NCBI RefSeq assembly: GCF_902459505.1
Contig: NC_047094.1
Coordinates: forward strand, 24,661,241-24,725,240
Length of the DNA stretch: 64,000 bases
From: Geotrypetes seraphini
Lineage: Eukaryota > Chordata > Amphibia > Gymnophiona > Dermophiidae
Direction of reading: 5' to 3'
The stretch's first letter is position 1. The number at the start of each line of letters is the position of its first letter. The notes under the pieces were generated by a model, which was not told where the DNA came from, searched no databases, and worked only from the letters and a program-made list of their open reading frames with translations. Positions 24,101-39,100 of this stretch are shown piece after piece. The position numbers and the translations under genes were made by a program.

Positions 24101-27100
24101 CATTCTCTAATTGGAATCTACAATTCCATTGTCTTATGAGGTAGTAATATGTGGAACATTACTGTATATTAAGCCTCCCCCCCCCCCATGGACCGCTATA
24201 AATGCTGGCTTTTTCTGATTATGACTGGGGTAGCCATGCAGATGATATCTCGTAATTGGAAAAATTGTGATCGACTTAATTTTTCTTTCTTGGTGGGCGA
24301 GCTTATGTTTAAGCTATAGGTATGAGAAAACGAACGCCGACATACTAGGACATTCTAAGATATTTAACTTAGTTTGGGGGTCCATTGACGTCTTTTGTAC
24401 AATTGTTATAGTTCTTTCATCCTTCTTTTTGCTGGTATAATTCAAACACATCCAGAGGGGAGGGATATCTTTTTAGTGCGGCTCCTCGATGTAATTGTGA
24501 GGTAGGGGAGGGCTTATATTATTGCAATGTTATTGATCAAATTTAAGTGCTTAGTTGTTGTTGTTACTGATATGAATATTGTGTTGCACTTTTTGTTAGT
24601 AATGGAAAATCAATAAAGATATAAAAAAAAAAAAAAAAAAAAAATTCTCTTCATAAGTAAAGTAAAATTCTGGAATCTCTCATGGCATACCCAGAATCTT
24701 CGGGGCACATCACTGTAGAAACACTGCCTTAAATTTAACAAAACTCGAACAAAAAAAAAAAAGGTCAGCTGATTTCTGTAGAGCAGGTGTGCTAAACCCT
24801 GTCCTCAAAGTACACTCAGCCAGAAGGATTCGGGATATCCAAAATTACAAGTATTATACATTAGTGGTATGGAATTTTTTTTTTTTTTTGTAATTTTTAA
24901 AAAGGACTATGGGCTCCTTTTACTAAGCTGCGATAACGGTTTTAGCGCATGCTGAATTGCCCCGCACGCTAGACCTTAACGCCAGCATTAAGCTGGCGTT
25001 AGTTCCAGCCGTGTAGCACAGGTTTAGCGCGTGCTAAAATCCTGTGTGAACTAAAAACGTTATCGCAGCTTAGTAAAAAGGAGCCCTATGTGACACTCGA
25101 AGTTACATGGAAAATACCTTTAAAACATATGGGAGGAAATATTTAACTCAAAAAATTAGTTTTAATCGCTGGAACTCATTGCTAGAGGATTTGGTTACAA
25201 AGATTAGTGTAGCTGGGTTTAAAAAAAAAAAAAAAGGTTTGAACAAGTTCCTGGAGGAAAGGTCCCCTCTGCTACTGAGACAGATGTGGGGAAGCTGTTG
25301 CTTACCCCTGGATCATAGAAACATGATGGCAGATAAAGGCCAAATGACCCATCCAGTCTGCCCTTCCACAGTAACCATTATCTCTTCCTCTCTCTAAGAG
25401 ATCCAACATGTCCTTAAAAACCGGTGAGATCCCGGAGGATTGGAAAATAGCAAATGTCACGCCCATCTTCAAGAAGGGCGCAAGATGAGACCCGGGAAAC
25501 TACAGGCCGGTAAGCCTGACCTCAGTCCCGGGAAAGATGATGGAGGCACTGATCAAAGACAGCATCTGTGAGCACATCGAAAAAAATGGGCAGCTAAAAC
25601 CGAGTCAACACGGCTTCTGCAAGGGTAGGTCATGCCTCACTAACTTATTGTACTTCTTTGAGGGGGTGAGCAGTCAGGTGGATAAAGGGGAATCTATAGA
25701 CATCATTTACCTTGACTTCCAAAAAGCCTTCGACAAGGTGCCACACGAGAGACTGCTTAAAAAGATATGGAACCACGGGGTACAAGGGGAGGTCCACCGA
25801 TGGATCAAGGTCTGGCTGGCAAACAGGAAGCAGAGGGTTGACGTAAAGGGCCACTACTCAGACTGGAAAGGGGTCACGAGCGGAGTTCCGCAGGGGTCGG
25901 TGCTGGGACCGCTCCTGTTCAATATCTACATAAACGACCTAGAGGCGGGAATCAAGTGTGAGGTCATTAAATTTGCAGATGACACCAAACTATGCAGCAG
26001 GGCTCAAACCAGGGAAGACTGCGAAGATCTTCAAAAGGATCTAACACAGCTGGAAAAGTGGGCCGAAAAATGGCAGATGAGCTTCAACATGGGGAAATGC
26101 AAGGTCATGCACGTGGGGAAAAAGAACCCGATGTTCACATACAAAATGGGGGGAACATCACTAGGGGTCAGCAACCTGGAGAGAAACCTGGGAGTGATGG
26201 TAGATGCAACACTGAAGGCATCAGCACAATGCGCCACGGCCTCAAGGAAAGCAAACAGAATGTTGGGTATCATTAAGAAGGGTATTACAACCAGGACGAA
26301 AGAAGTCATCATGCCGCTATATCGTGCAATGGTGCGGCCGCACCTGGAGTACTGCGTCCAGTACTGGTCGCCGTACCTCAAGAAAGACATGGCGGTACTT
26401 GAGGGAGTACAAAGAAGAGCAACTAGACTGATAAAGGGAATGGAAAAACTTCCATATACCGAAAGATTGAAGCAGTTGGGACTTTTCTCCCTGGAGAAGC
26501 GAAGACTTAGAGGAGACATGATAGAAACCTTCAAGATCCTGAAGGGCATAGAAAAAGTAGACAGGGACAGATTTTTCAAATTAAGGGGCGCCACAAGTAC
26601 AAGGGGGCACTCGGAGAAATTGAAAGGGGACAGGTTTAGAACAAACGCTAGGAAGTTCTTTTTCACTCAGAGGGTGGTGGATACGTGGAACGCGCTTCCA
26701 GAGGCTGTTGTAGACAAGAAAACATTAAATGGTTTCAAAGAAGGTTTGGATAGATTCCTAGAAGAAAAAGGGATTGAGGGGTATAGATAGGTATAGACCA
26801 TTGCTCAGGAAATGGGCCTGATGGGCCGCCGCGGGAGCGGACCGCTGAGCAGGATGGACCTAGGGTCTGCCTCAGCGGAGGCAACTTCTTATGTTCTTAT
26901 GTCTATCCCAGGCTTTCTTAAATTCAGACACAGTCTATCTCCACCACCTCTTCTGGGAGACTGGTCCACGCATCTACCACCCTTTATGTAAAAAAAAAAA
27001 AAAAAAAAGTATTTCCTTAGATTACTCATGAGCCTATCACCTCTAAACTTCATCCTATGCTCTCTCATTCCAGAGCTTCCTTTCAAATGAAAGAGGCTCA

Positions 27101-30100
27101 ACTCATGCACATTTACATTGTATAGCTATTTAAACGTCCATCATATCTCCCCTCTCCCACCTTTCCTCCAAAGTATACACATTGAGATCTTTAAGTCTGT
27201 CCCCCATACGCCTTATGACGAAAACCACGCACCATTTTAGTAGCCTTCCTCTGAATCAACTCTATTCTTTTTATATCTTTTTGAAGATGCGGCCTCCAGA
27301 ATTGTACACAATATTCTAAATGAGGTCTCGCCAAAATCTTATGCAGGGGTATCAATACCTCCTTTTTCCTACTGGCCATAGCTCTCCCTATGCAACCTAG
27401 CATCCTTCTAGCTTTCACAGTTACCTTTTCAACCTGTTTAGCCACCTTAAGATCATCACACCCAAGTCCCTCTCTTCTGTCATGCACATAAGTTCTTTAC
27501 CCCCTAAACTGTACTATTCCCTCATTCAGCAGCATGGAACGTTGCTACTATTTGGGTTTGTGTTGGACATTTCTGACCTGGATTGACCATTGGTCTGACC
27601 CAGTATAGCTAGTCTTCATTTCTTAAATTTGCTTTCAAACCTCTCTAATGCATGGGTATCCTGACTGGCTGAGTGTGTTTTGAGAACAGAGTTAAGAATG
27701 CCTATCTTAGAACCTCTTTACACTCCTGAAAATATGTGAAATCTGGTCAGTTTGTGTGTGGTTCTACACTAAACTTGCATATTTCCTAGTTAATATTAAA
27801 CAGGTTAAGGTCATCAACCTTTCTCCATCCCACTATTACGGCCGAGAGAAAAAAAAAAAGAACACTACAAGGTTAAATGGCACCTTCCGGGGGCTTAGAC
27901 TGATGATGCAACCAAGCTTGACAGCTTGAAGCACCAATGCCTTCACTCCGTTCTGCAGTTTGGAGCCCATCTTGTCCACCTCTTCCACCTCTTAGACAGC
28001 TCAGACAATCTACTGGCTGCTGTCCAATAGGCAGACAGAACCTAGCAGGAACTAGTCTGTTTATAGACACAAATTCACTAAAAAGAAGAAACAGATAATG
28101 TTTAATTAGCAGCTTAATCAAATATGACTTAGATGTCAGACAGCAGTTATACAAATGCTGCTCAAAGTTCTCTCTACCAAGTGACAGACTACAGCTGTTT
28201 AAAAAAAAAAAAAAAAAAAAAGGACCTCCCATGGATCAGAGCCCAGTATTATCCTTAAAAGGGATAAGATGGGACATAATATCTGACTCCATTAAAATAT
28301 TAGAGTTTTATACTTTCCAATGCTATCCTGGTGAGTCTGTTGATATTTCACTAACTAGACTAACAGCTGGAATAAAATCAGCATTGAGATTAATCGCGAT
28401 TGTGTTTAAAAGATCTGCTACAGAAAAACTGCTAAGATTCACCCCAGGAGAGCAGAAGGAAGGAACAGGGGAAGTCTGTAGTGTAAATCCCACCCAGGTA
28501 GCCCCCACCCATCCTCCTCCTTACCAAACAGCTGATCAGAATCAAGGCTAGCCCCCTGTCTGGAGCAATTTGAAATAGTGACAGCAATATCATAAGGCCA
28601 ATAAGCATATGTGTGCTTATCAGCCCCCTCCTCCACCCAGGCCTGGGGAGTCATTAGATAAATCCTTCGACTCTGACTCCTCAGTTTCTGGTGCCCACGA
28701 CTCCGACTCCAGGTACCCAAAATTGTCTCCCGACTCCTTGACTCCACAGCTCTGCCTCCACCCCACCCAACAACCCTTTGCATCATATGGTTTATGTGGT
28801 TAAAAAATAAAAGGGAAGCTCAAAGCCCCATGCAATCTGGGGATTCCCAGATTGCTGCAATCAGCAGGATCTGATCAGCTGGCCCCCTGCCAAATGTGGA
28901 CTAGAGAATGACACGGTGACAAAAATTCATCACCGTTCCCGCCCCCATGGATAACCGCGGGAACCAATCCAGGGTCATTTTTTAGTGTCCCATCTCAACC
29001 TCAGTCCTTCAATGCAAGGCTTGAGGGTCAGTGGCTTGGCCCATTCATACACAGATTCTTCCCTCTCTCCTTAAAGAATGACATGGAGATGGTTTCCCAC
29101 CTTTTTCTACAGGAACGGTGATGAATTTCTTCACTGTGTCATTCTCTAATTTTTGGACTTTATCCTATAGCTTCATCCATGGCCTAAAAATATATACCAT
29201 TGTTGGACTGGGCTAACCATGAACTAAGACTTCAATCTGGATTAGGGTGTGAAAAAGGCCAGGAGCTCACCAAGAAGCAGGACCCTGGGAATTGCTGACT
29301 AGGAAAGTAAATTAAAGTGCCGAGAGGCTGCTATGGTTTGTGAAAAAAATATCATCAAAAGGGGTATGAAAAAATAAAGGTTAAAAAACAATAAAACTAG
29401 AGGAAACCACAAAAAAAGGAAGATTGGCAATAATATCTGGAAAAAATAGTCTGGGAAGTGAAGAAGCAAATAGAATGGAAAAATAAACCAATACAGTATA
29501 ATTGTAGAAGGTGAATACCTTTTTCTTAGATTTGTTAGCAGGAAATGCAAAAATGGCACTATATGATTCAAATACAAGTGAAATGATGGGAGAAGCAATG
29601 GGAAAAGAAGAAGCTAGTAAGCAAAAGAGGCTAAATTGCTCTTCAGTGTTCAAGGAAGGCCCAGAAGTAGGACCACAGAAGATTAACATTAAAAAGATAC
29701 GACACAGATCTTGAACGGTTTTTCAGGACTGTGCTAGCAATGAGCTAGCTAATCTAAAAGCAGACTAAGGTCTGAGGCTGCTGAAGGAACTTGGGGAAGT
29801 TCTGACAGCCCCATTGTCTGACCTCTTCAATGCACCAATGCAAGGAGGCAGCTAGAAGCTTCAAGCCGATTAGTCTGTCCTCTGTGCATGTAAATTAATG
29901 GAGATCTGATAGTGGTCATATCACGGATGAACAGGTAGAAAAAAAATTGCATCTTTTTTTCCCCGTTTTAAAAAATTTGCAGTTTCTGGAGGAGGGTCTT
30001 GGATCCTATTTCTACTCTGTGGAATACCCGTTGTATAGTCACTCCACAATTATCATCTTTTCATTGTACAGTGGGGTTGCACCTCTACCAAGGGGCACGA

Positions 30101-33100
30101 GATGTTTCATACGAAAAGCTTCGTTAATGGGGAAAAAGTCATTTTATTACGTTGGCCAGATGAGCTTCCTCCCTCGCTGGCGCAGTGGAGGGCAGTTATA
30201 ATGCAACTTCTTCAACTGGAAAAGAGGATGGTCCTTGGGAACCTTTTCGGAACTCTATCGCCTGCTGCTCGTAGTCAACTCTTTTGAGCCTCTGCAGGGA
30301 TTTTTGCACTTTGTATGGTTTACTGGCTGGTTGGGAGCTCTCTTCCATAGATTGGGGGGGGGGGGATACAATTTTTAAAAATCCAAGTTTCCAAGTTTTA
30401 TTAAAATTTGTTATCCCGCACAACTGACAATTTTTATATCTTCTAGACGTCTTGAGAGGAGTAATAATTAGATCATAGTTCATAATTGGGTCATTCTTCC
30501 AGTACTTCAATTAACCTAGTTTTCCTATAATTTTTTTTCCAATAGAGAATTAATCTGCTTTATTTTACCCTTGGATCCTATTTCTGGTTTTCTCTATGTA
30601 ATTTTACATTTTCCTGGTTAAAATTGTTAAAGACTATTTCCTTTTTTCTGTACAAGAGTTGATTCTTGGATAATTGTCAATTTTATAAAAATAATTTTAA
30701 AAAAAAGTGTTATCCCGCTTATCCAATTTCTAAGCGCCTTACAGTAATAAAATTATTTTAAAAGGGGGGAAATAAACAAATGAATATACTTTGTTAGTTC
30801 TGTTTGCTTTATTTATTTATTTCTAGAATTTCTTGACCGCCTATAATGGAATAAAACATTCATAATGATTCAACATGCAACATACAGAGTACTGTCAACA
30901 CACCACAGTGACATTATAATGGAGGGAATTGCATATCCTCAATCTTCAGTAATTATAGAGCAAAGATCTTCATTCAAATTCTTGTTAGGTATCTCCCTAC
31001 GACATAGCTTACAAGAAGGTCTCCACATACTGTATAGTTGTTCTATTATGCTGTATTGATTTTTTTTAAGTATGTTTATTAAGAAGAAATCAAAGACGAC
31101 AAATAGAAAAGAGAAAAAAAAAAAAGGGATGCTGGGGTACAAAGCTTCATTGAAGTGCTGTGTAAAATTCTGGAGATTCAATACCGTGTCTCTTTGACGG
31201 TGCAGTCAATCCAGAAGCAGCTCCTAAAATGGTCAATTGTCTTTTGTCACAAAGACTACGGGGGCAAAGATCATCCCCAACAGTGGAAAGCATCGTACAG
31301 CTTAATAACTGGTGTGGATGGGTAGACCGGACAGACCACATGGCCTTCATTGCCCATCATTTTCCATGTTTCTATGATTGGCATGGATGTGGTCTGAAGC
31401 ACTATCAATTACGAGTCTTTTATTATTGATTAAACTGCCAAAAGAAATTAAAGTCAGATTTAAATATCTGAGGTTTAAGTAGGATATTAAAGGTCACTAA
31501 AAAAAAAAAAAAAAATGCTTTGTAAGAATGCCAGAGGGACCTTGGTAGAATTTTTGCCAATTTATATTTTTATGTATGTTTTACTGTATATTCTTAGGAA
31601 GTTTGCCTTGGTAAGCAGTACGTTAAGGTTTCTTGTTTCTTCCTTTTTAAGTTTTAAACCACATATAGTGGTGTATATTCTGCCCATACAGCCCCCTGCA
31701 CTTTCCCGGTCACTTCCGCATCAAAGAGGAGGAAAGGGGACGACTTATCTCACCTGAATCTTCAGGGTGTTCCTCTGCGCCAAGATTGGTGGGGATACAA
31801 TTTCTCATCCATGGACCCTCTAAAATATATGGCTAAATGGAGGACCTGGAATTTCAGCTTACAATGGGGGGGGGGAACCTAGAGAACATAAGAACTACTG
31901 CTGCTGGGTCAGACCAGTGGCCCATCTTGCCCAGCAGTCCACTCACGTGGCGGCCCTTCGGTCAAAGACCAGCGCCCTATCTGAGACTAGCCCTACTTGA
32001 GTACGTTCCGGTTCAGCAGGAACTTGTCTAATTTTGTCTTGAATTCCTAGAGGGTGTTTTCCCCTATGACATACTCCAGAAGAGCGTTCCAGTTTTCTAC
32101 CACTCTCTGGGTGAAGAAGAACTTCCTTTCGTTTGTACGGAATCTATCCCCTTTTAACTTTAGAGAGAGTGCCCTCTCATTCTCCCTACCTTGGAGAGGA
32201 TGAACAACCTGTCCTTATCAACCAAGTCTATTCCCTTCAGTACCTTGAATGTTTCGATCATGTCCCCTCTCAATCTCCTCTGTTTGAGGGAGAAAAGGCC
32301 CAGTTTTTCTAATCTTTCACTACAGTAGGTGATTATTCTGAAAGGTTTAGATTCAGTCCTAACAAACTATCCCCCAACCCTGCTTTTATGAAGCTGCGTT
32401 AGGGTTTTGGGGTTTTTTTTTTTTTTTTTGGGGGGGGGGGATTTTTTTTTTTTTTTAAATCGCAGGCCGTGGTGAGCGTCAGAGTTTTTACCACCACAGT
32501 CAGTAATTTTAAAAAAAAAACCACAAACAAAACAAACAAAAACCCTAAACACAGCTCCATAAAAGTGGGGGCATATCTGGTTACCTTTCTTCTGATGTTT
32601 TTGGGCAGCTATTATCATCTTAGGTAGGGCACAAAATATAACATAACAGACTTGATTTTGTTTTATGAATTTTTGGTTTTACTACAGTGTTCCCCCGGTC
32701 GTTCACGGTCGGTGGTTCGTGGTCCCGGTCATTCACAGTATTTTCTGACCGCGAACCACTGACAAGGAGAGGGCAGCGGGAGAGGCAGGAGAGAACGGCC
32801 GTAGCACTGGCAAGTGCAGGAAATCACTCGCTGTATGCTCCAACCGCCTCTTCCTGCACTAAGTCGGGCCTTATCCAATCAGGAACTGCTTTGACATGCA
32901 GCTCCTGATTGGATTGCTCAACCTACTTCAGTGGTATCAAAGTCCCTCCTCGAGGGCCGCAATCCAGTCAGGTTTTCAGGACTTCCCCAATGAATATGCA
33001 TGAGACCTATTAGCATACAATGATTTTAAGATTCTTGCTGCTTACCTCTGCTCCCAGCTGACAAAAAGGTCAACTGTCCCTGTGTTCCCTCTTAAGCATT

Positions 33101-36100
33101 GTATCGCAAACTGTGTGCCTCCTGAGATTTCAGGTGTGCCGCGACACACTGGTGAGGAGAAGAGTCATCTACGCCGGCTGACTGCCTACAGCCGGCGCAG
33201 ACGACTCTCCTCCTGGCCGGCGTCTCTCCTCCTCTCCCATTACCTCCTGGATCCCTCCACCAAACAGGTCATGGCCAGATGGGCCTCCATGCATGCACGC
33301 AACGTCATCGCGTCAACGTCTGTGCACTTCCAGTCAGGGCACTAAATTTAGTGCGCCTCCGGCTGGAAATTTGTGAGACACTGTTCTTAAGGTACAGCAT
33401 GCACAACCACACACTGTTCTTAATGTGGCCAGTCATCATTCCTGAATCTGCTAGAGAAGCGTAGGAGACTATGCCATTGGAAATATTGCTCAGTGAAATC
33501 AAATGAAGCTGGAACCACGTTCTTAAGTACAAGTCGTACTTTAAGTCAAGCATCTAACTCAGGGACTTCCTGTATTCATTTCTTGATACAGGTAAGAATG
33601 TATTTAGACACATGAATAAAATAATGGTTTCACATTATTTCAAAAAGAAAGTCACATACCTGCATGCAGGACAACCTCCAACCACTACCACGGATGTGGT
33701 GGTCACAGGCTGCTGGATGATGGTGTATGTACTGGGATACTTCGGCTGAGGTGGCCCCTGGGGGGCAAGAGGAGGAGGAGCAATAGGGTATCCTAGAATG
33801 ACAAAAATCCCAAACATGAATCTCATGGATTATTACAGCCTCTATTACCCCACAGAACACAGAAAACATTGGTTTTTAACACTATTTTGTTAAACGTTTT
33901 TCTGTCAGGGAGTTCCCCCAACTAATGTGTGCAGGCATTGTTCCAGTTAACGCACAAACTTTGCGGGTTTTGTTTTTTTTAATTACGTTTTCTAGAAGAG
34001 ATACTGTTTTTAGATGGGGGGGGGGAATAAGATAAAGCAGGATAGCACCACCTACTGGGTCAATTAAGACAGCACTGCAAATCATTACACTGGTCATTAG
34101 AACAAAAAAGGTACCTTCTACTGGAAAAAAAAGGAAACTGATAGCAGTGGCTTTCTACTACTCAGATGCAAAACATCACATCAGTCAAACACACTAGAGC
34201 CAATACAGTTAAGTGTGTAAGTCTTTAGCACACAATTTTTTCAGTGCACAATGCAAAAAAAAAAAAAACACACAAGTTCTATGTGCACAGCCTTGCTTAG
34301 AGACCAGCGCATTTAAACCCCAACTAAATGAAGCTATTACGGTACTCAGTATAAATACAGAAAAGTATATGGAAGACCAAACGGCAAAAAGCAACACTGG
34401 GTTTTAACCAAAGGTCAGACGCAAGTCTTGATGGGAGGTGAACGATTAAAATGGAGGTCAATGTACAAAAATATTTAAAGTGTGCTTGCCAGTTCTTATC
34501 ATTGTGGAGAAAAGAACTGAAAGGCAACATAAAGAAAAGGATATGTCCACCTAAAATTTCTGAAATGTGTGTAATACTGTAATTAAAGATGGGGCATCTG
34601 AATTGGAGAGAACGTGTATTTAAAAAAAAAAAAAAAGAAAAAACCACCCACAAAACTTATCCCTATAACCATAATCCCTAGTTTGTATAGGCAAATTTCA
34701 CTGATAAATATAAAGTCAGACACGATTCAGGAAGATGACTCCGTTTTTTTTCATTTAGCCGTCAGTCTACTCAACCTGATCTAATGGACAGAAGAGGCAG
34801 ATGTTTCTCAGCATCTGCTGCTAGAAGCATTGAGGGAAGCTTCTGACAGAGCAGAATGGGAGGGTTCCAAATGTTCCAAATATGTTCCAAATTTTGAAAA
34901 TAGTAGGACAGAGGATAAATTCTTAGCACGAATAAAAGCTTTTATATGTGTCTCCACAAATAAAGTTTAACGGAGAGAGGGAATAGGCACAAGACAGAGC
35001 TGTCCAGTTGTAAGACCACTGTTGAAAAACTTCAGGTTTGGATGTGGATGTTGTGGCTAATAAGCCAATTTCATCACTTCCCTTTCTGGCAAAAGTGGTA
35101 TATGATCAAGCGGCTGATTTCTTAATTGAACACGAGTGTCTTGATCCAAACCAGTTCATCGATTTTGACAAAAGGCCGACGCTACCTGTTGATAACGATA
35201 TTGCTGTTTGATACGGCACCATCGTGGATTTCTGATTGAGCGACTGCATTCACTTGGCATAAGTGGACAGATATTAGCATGGTTTAAACTCCTTTTTGAC
35301 CGATCATCAGTTTTATGTGGGGGGGGAAGGGTCCACAGGATTTCTGCTCATATGCAGTTTTGTTTAATGCTAGTACAGTATTCCTGATTCCCTTGTGTCA
35401 CCATTTGAAGCAATTAAATGTCTGTTTAAAATCTACACCGACATCCAGTTTCTGGTGCCATTCATCTCAGTACGTCATGCTCCGTCTACTTTTTCAAGGT
35501 AGCTTTTAAATCCTAACCCCCACATCCATGCCTGAGAAACTCCCTGACCCCCTACTTGTCCTATTTGATTAGATTGTAAGCTGTATTGAGAAGGGACTAT
35601 CTCTTGAATGTTTTTAAAATGGAAAAAGCAGCAAGATGGCTGTACAAATAGCACCAACAGTGGTCAATCTTGTTTCATTTCAAAGGCTTCATTAGGGGAT
35701 GTGCTCAAACCATCTTCAAACTTATTGTTTATTGTCATTCAGCTTTCTGCTTCTCTATGAACATCCCCCGATGAAGCCGTTGAAGTGAAACGGATTGTCT
35801 CATTTGGCTCTCCACTCACTCCCCATATGAACATAAGAACAGCCTTACTGGATCAGACCAATGGTCCATCAAGCCCAGTAACCCGTTCTCACGGTGGCCA
35901 ATCTAGGTCACTAGTACCTGGTCAAAACCCAAGGAGTAACAATATTCCAATCCAGGGCAAGCAGTGGCTTCTCCCCTGTCTTTGTCAATAACAGACTGGA
36001 CTTTTCCTCCAGGAACTTGTCCAAACCTTTCTTACAACCAGCTACGCCATCCGCTCTTACCACATCCTCTTAAACTATTCTCCGAGTGAAAAAAAAATTC

Positions 36101-39100
36101 CTCCTATTGGTTTTAAAAGCATTTCCCTGTAACTTCATTGAGTGTCCCCTGGTCTTTTGATGCAGGTTCAAAACCAGGACTGGCCCATGAAAGTCTTCAG
36201 TCATGAACTGAGTGACTTGGCATCTTTGTGAAATCGGAGGACCATATGTACTGAGGGCATTCTGGAAACCAGACTAGTTAGGAGTGCCTCCAGTAAAGAG
36301 CTGGGAAATAAGACTGACTTCTGGAAGTCTTTGCCTTCTGGCTCCCCATAAGAACTGCCTCAATGCAAAATATTAATTCGTTTGTTAGCCTCATTGAAGC
36401 TAATCCCCAATTGGCATTTTAATAAGTGCATCCAGCAGAAGTGATACTTTCAATACAAAAAAAATAAAATAAAATTATGACATTTGCTTATGACTTCTCA
36501 TTAACATCCGAGTGAGAAAAAAAAATTGGTACTGTGAACCCGAGATCCAAAATGGATTAGGAGAGATCCGTTGTGCGACTTAGGTTTTCATTATACAGCA
36601 AAGTATTTGCAAGGTTTATTTGAGGAATGAGGACCCCAGCCCAATATCTGAGGGCTGTACACATCTAAAAACAAAAGTATTATTGGGGGGGGGGGGGGGC
36701 AGACTGCCCTGAGTGCCAGCATCTCTCCGCCCCCCAGGATGTGACATCAGAAGGGAGCCAATGTACGCACCAACAGCAGGTGGAAGATTCTGCTCACGCT
36801 GGTCAACATTTAAAGAGGTACGCAGGGGTTAGGGGTGCATGGTGCAGCAATTCTGGGCATCAACCTCCCTCGGTACGCCACTGATGGTGGGGGGGGGGAG
36901 GGTGTCTCTCAAATCCAACATAACGAAATGAGAGTACTGCCATGCTCTGTACATGGAGAGAGCGCAGAATCGGGTACTCCTTAACCCCCACAGTGCAAAC
37001 CCATAAAATGTGAGCACAGAAAGGACGAGGATGTGTGCAACTATTTTGGACGTCTGTGTGGGAAAGAGCGACAACTGTTTTTTTTTCTTTAATTTATGTA
37101 CCACTTACATATAAGCAAGTTTCAAGTTTATTAGGTTTTTATATACCGCCTATCAAGGTTATCTAAGCGGTTTTTTACAATCAGGTACTCAAGCATTTTT
37201 CCCTATCTGTCCCGGTGGGCTCACAATCTATCTAACATACCTGGGGCTATGGAGGATTAAGTGACTTGCCCAGGATCACAAGGAGCAGCGCTGGATTTGA
37301 ACCCACAACCCCAGCTGAGGCTGTAGCTCCAACCACTGCGTCACACACTCCTCCTCCTCCTCCAAAAGCGGGTAGTTTTGAGATCCACCATTTTGAGTAA
37401 AGCCGAGGCAAGGCCGATTGATGCACGAGTGGTTAGTGGTCGAGTAAATTTTATCTGGTTGGAAAAAAAATAGTTCTTTATCTGAATGTGCCCGATGGAA
37501 TGCTGAACGTTTGGAACGAACGCATGGGGAAGTTGCTGTGAGGAAAAAAGTGTCCGCAATTATATTTTCAGAAAGTATGGGGCTTATTAGATTCTTATGT
37601 CAGACAGTTTTTATATTTCTTTGGAGCTGTAGCTCGGTTTGTGCCTGGTTCAGTATACACTGTACTGTGTTTATTGTTAAACATCAATAATTTTGAACAA
37701 GGATGAGAGTAGCAACTTAGACTTTGCCATGCCATAAGCCAAGCCTGAGCAACCAGGAAGTTCAGTTTGTGTTGTTTGTCAAACTTATGAGTGATATTAC
37801 CTAAGATGTACATTTTCATTGCCCTAGTTGATGAGGCTGAAGGTCTAGGACAAGGGTAGGCAATTCCGGTCCTCGAGAGCCGGAGGTTTTCAGGATCTCC
37901 ACAATGAATATGTATGAGATGGATTTGCATGCACTGCCTCCTTGAGATACAAATCCATCTCATGCATATTTATTGTGGATATCCTGAAAACCTGACCTGG
38001 CTCCTGCTCTCGAGGATCGGAATTGCCTACCCCTGGTCTAGGGCAGCATTTCTCAACCCAGTCCCACAGACACAACCAGCCAGTCGAGTTTTCAAGATGG
38101 TCCCATGCGTAATCCGTTACGGCCGATTGCCTTCTATCACTGTGGATAACTCGAAAACCCAACGAGTTAGTTATGCCCAGAGGCAGTGGCACAGCAAGGG
38201 TGAGAGGTGCCTGGAGCAGTGGCACCCTTCCCCCCCACGCTCCATCCCCTTCCCCTGTGCCTCTAAAAGTTCCTGGCACGAGCAGCAACCCCCCAAGCTG
38301 CTCATATGCCATCGTCGGCTTTCCCTCCGACATCACTTCCTAGGTGCGGATCCAGGAAGAGAAGACACTGGCGCAACAGCATGTTGTTGCTCGCGCCAAG
38401 AATGTTAGAGGAACGGGGGGGCAGTGGGGGATGGAGGAGGTTGAGTGCCTGGGGCAACCCCCCCACCCTTACCTATGCCACTGCACAGAGGCCTGGGTGT
38501 GGGGGAGCTGGAGCCAGGAAGAAAACCAGGACAGGCTCTAATAGGTTAAAAACAGTGGTTCCCAACCCTGTCCTGGAGGACCACCAGGCCAATCGGGTTT
38601 TCAAGCTAGCCCTAATGAATATGCACGAGAGAGATTTGCATATAATGGAAGTGGCAGCCATGCAAATCTGCTCCATGCATATTCATTAGGGCTAGCCTGA
38701 AAACCCGATCGGCCTGGTGGTCCTCCAGGACAGGGTTGGGAACCACAGGGTTAAAAGACAAGTAGGCGGCCATCTAAAATTAGTTGGAAGAGCAAGTATT
38801 ACCTTTTTATGCCTGAAAATAGCTTAAAGATCTTTAAAAGCAGAACTACTCAATCTTTGCATTCGTCAGTGCACCTTAAAATAAGTTTATTGCACCCTAA
38901 ATCAAATTTAACATATGTTCCAGGGATCTCAAAGTCCTTCCTTGAGGGCCGCAATCCAGTCGGGTTTTCAGGATTTCCCCAATGAATATGCATTGAAAGC
39001 AGTGCATGCATATTCATTGGGGAAATCCTGAAAACCCGACTGGATTGCAGACCTCAAGGAGGGACTTTGAGACCCCTGTGTTAACCTGTGAATTCACAGG

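Larger units (their letters stand above)
24782..27708. mobile_element. hAT palindrome with distant arms (outermost shell of a nest)
   Basis: Left arm 'caggtgtgctaaaccctgtc' ... 'actcagccagaaggattc' (24785-24860). Right arm 'tatcctgactggctgagtgt' ... 'agttaagaatgccta' (27650-27705), complementary to the left. About 2.8 kb of later insertions separate the arms. Confidence 0.5.
9148..33659 (-). other. BRI3: BRI3 intron 2
   Basis: 24.5-kb intron, donor gtatgt at 33659 and acceptor at 9148. Apart from the listed elements it is AT-rich DNA with homopolymer tracts. No other host exon was recognised. Stretches with nothing identified include 10800-11320, 14570-15470, 16040-16700, 21590-22810, 27710-28890, 29150-29950 and 30870-31870. 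Confidence 0.85.

Noticed and set aside
25537-26790. Long RT ORF as a host gene
   Set aside because: The motifs, TTCTTATG 3' octamers and nested context are those of a CR1 retrotransposon.
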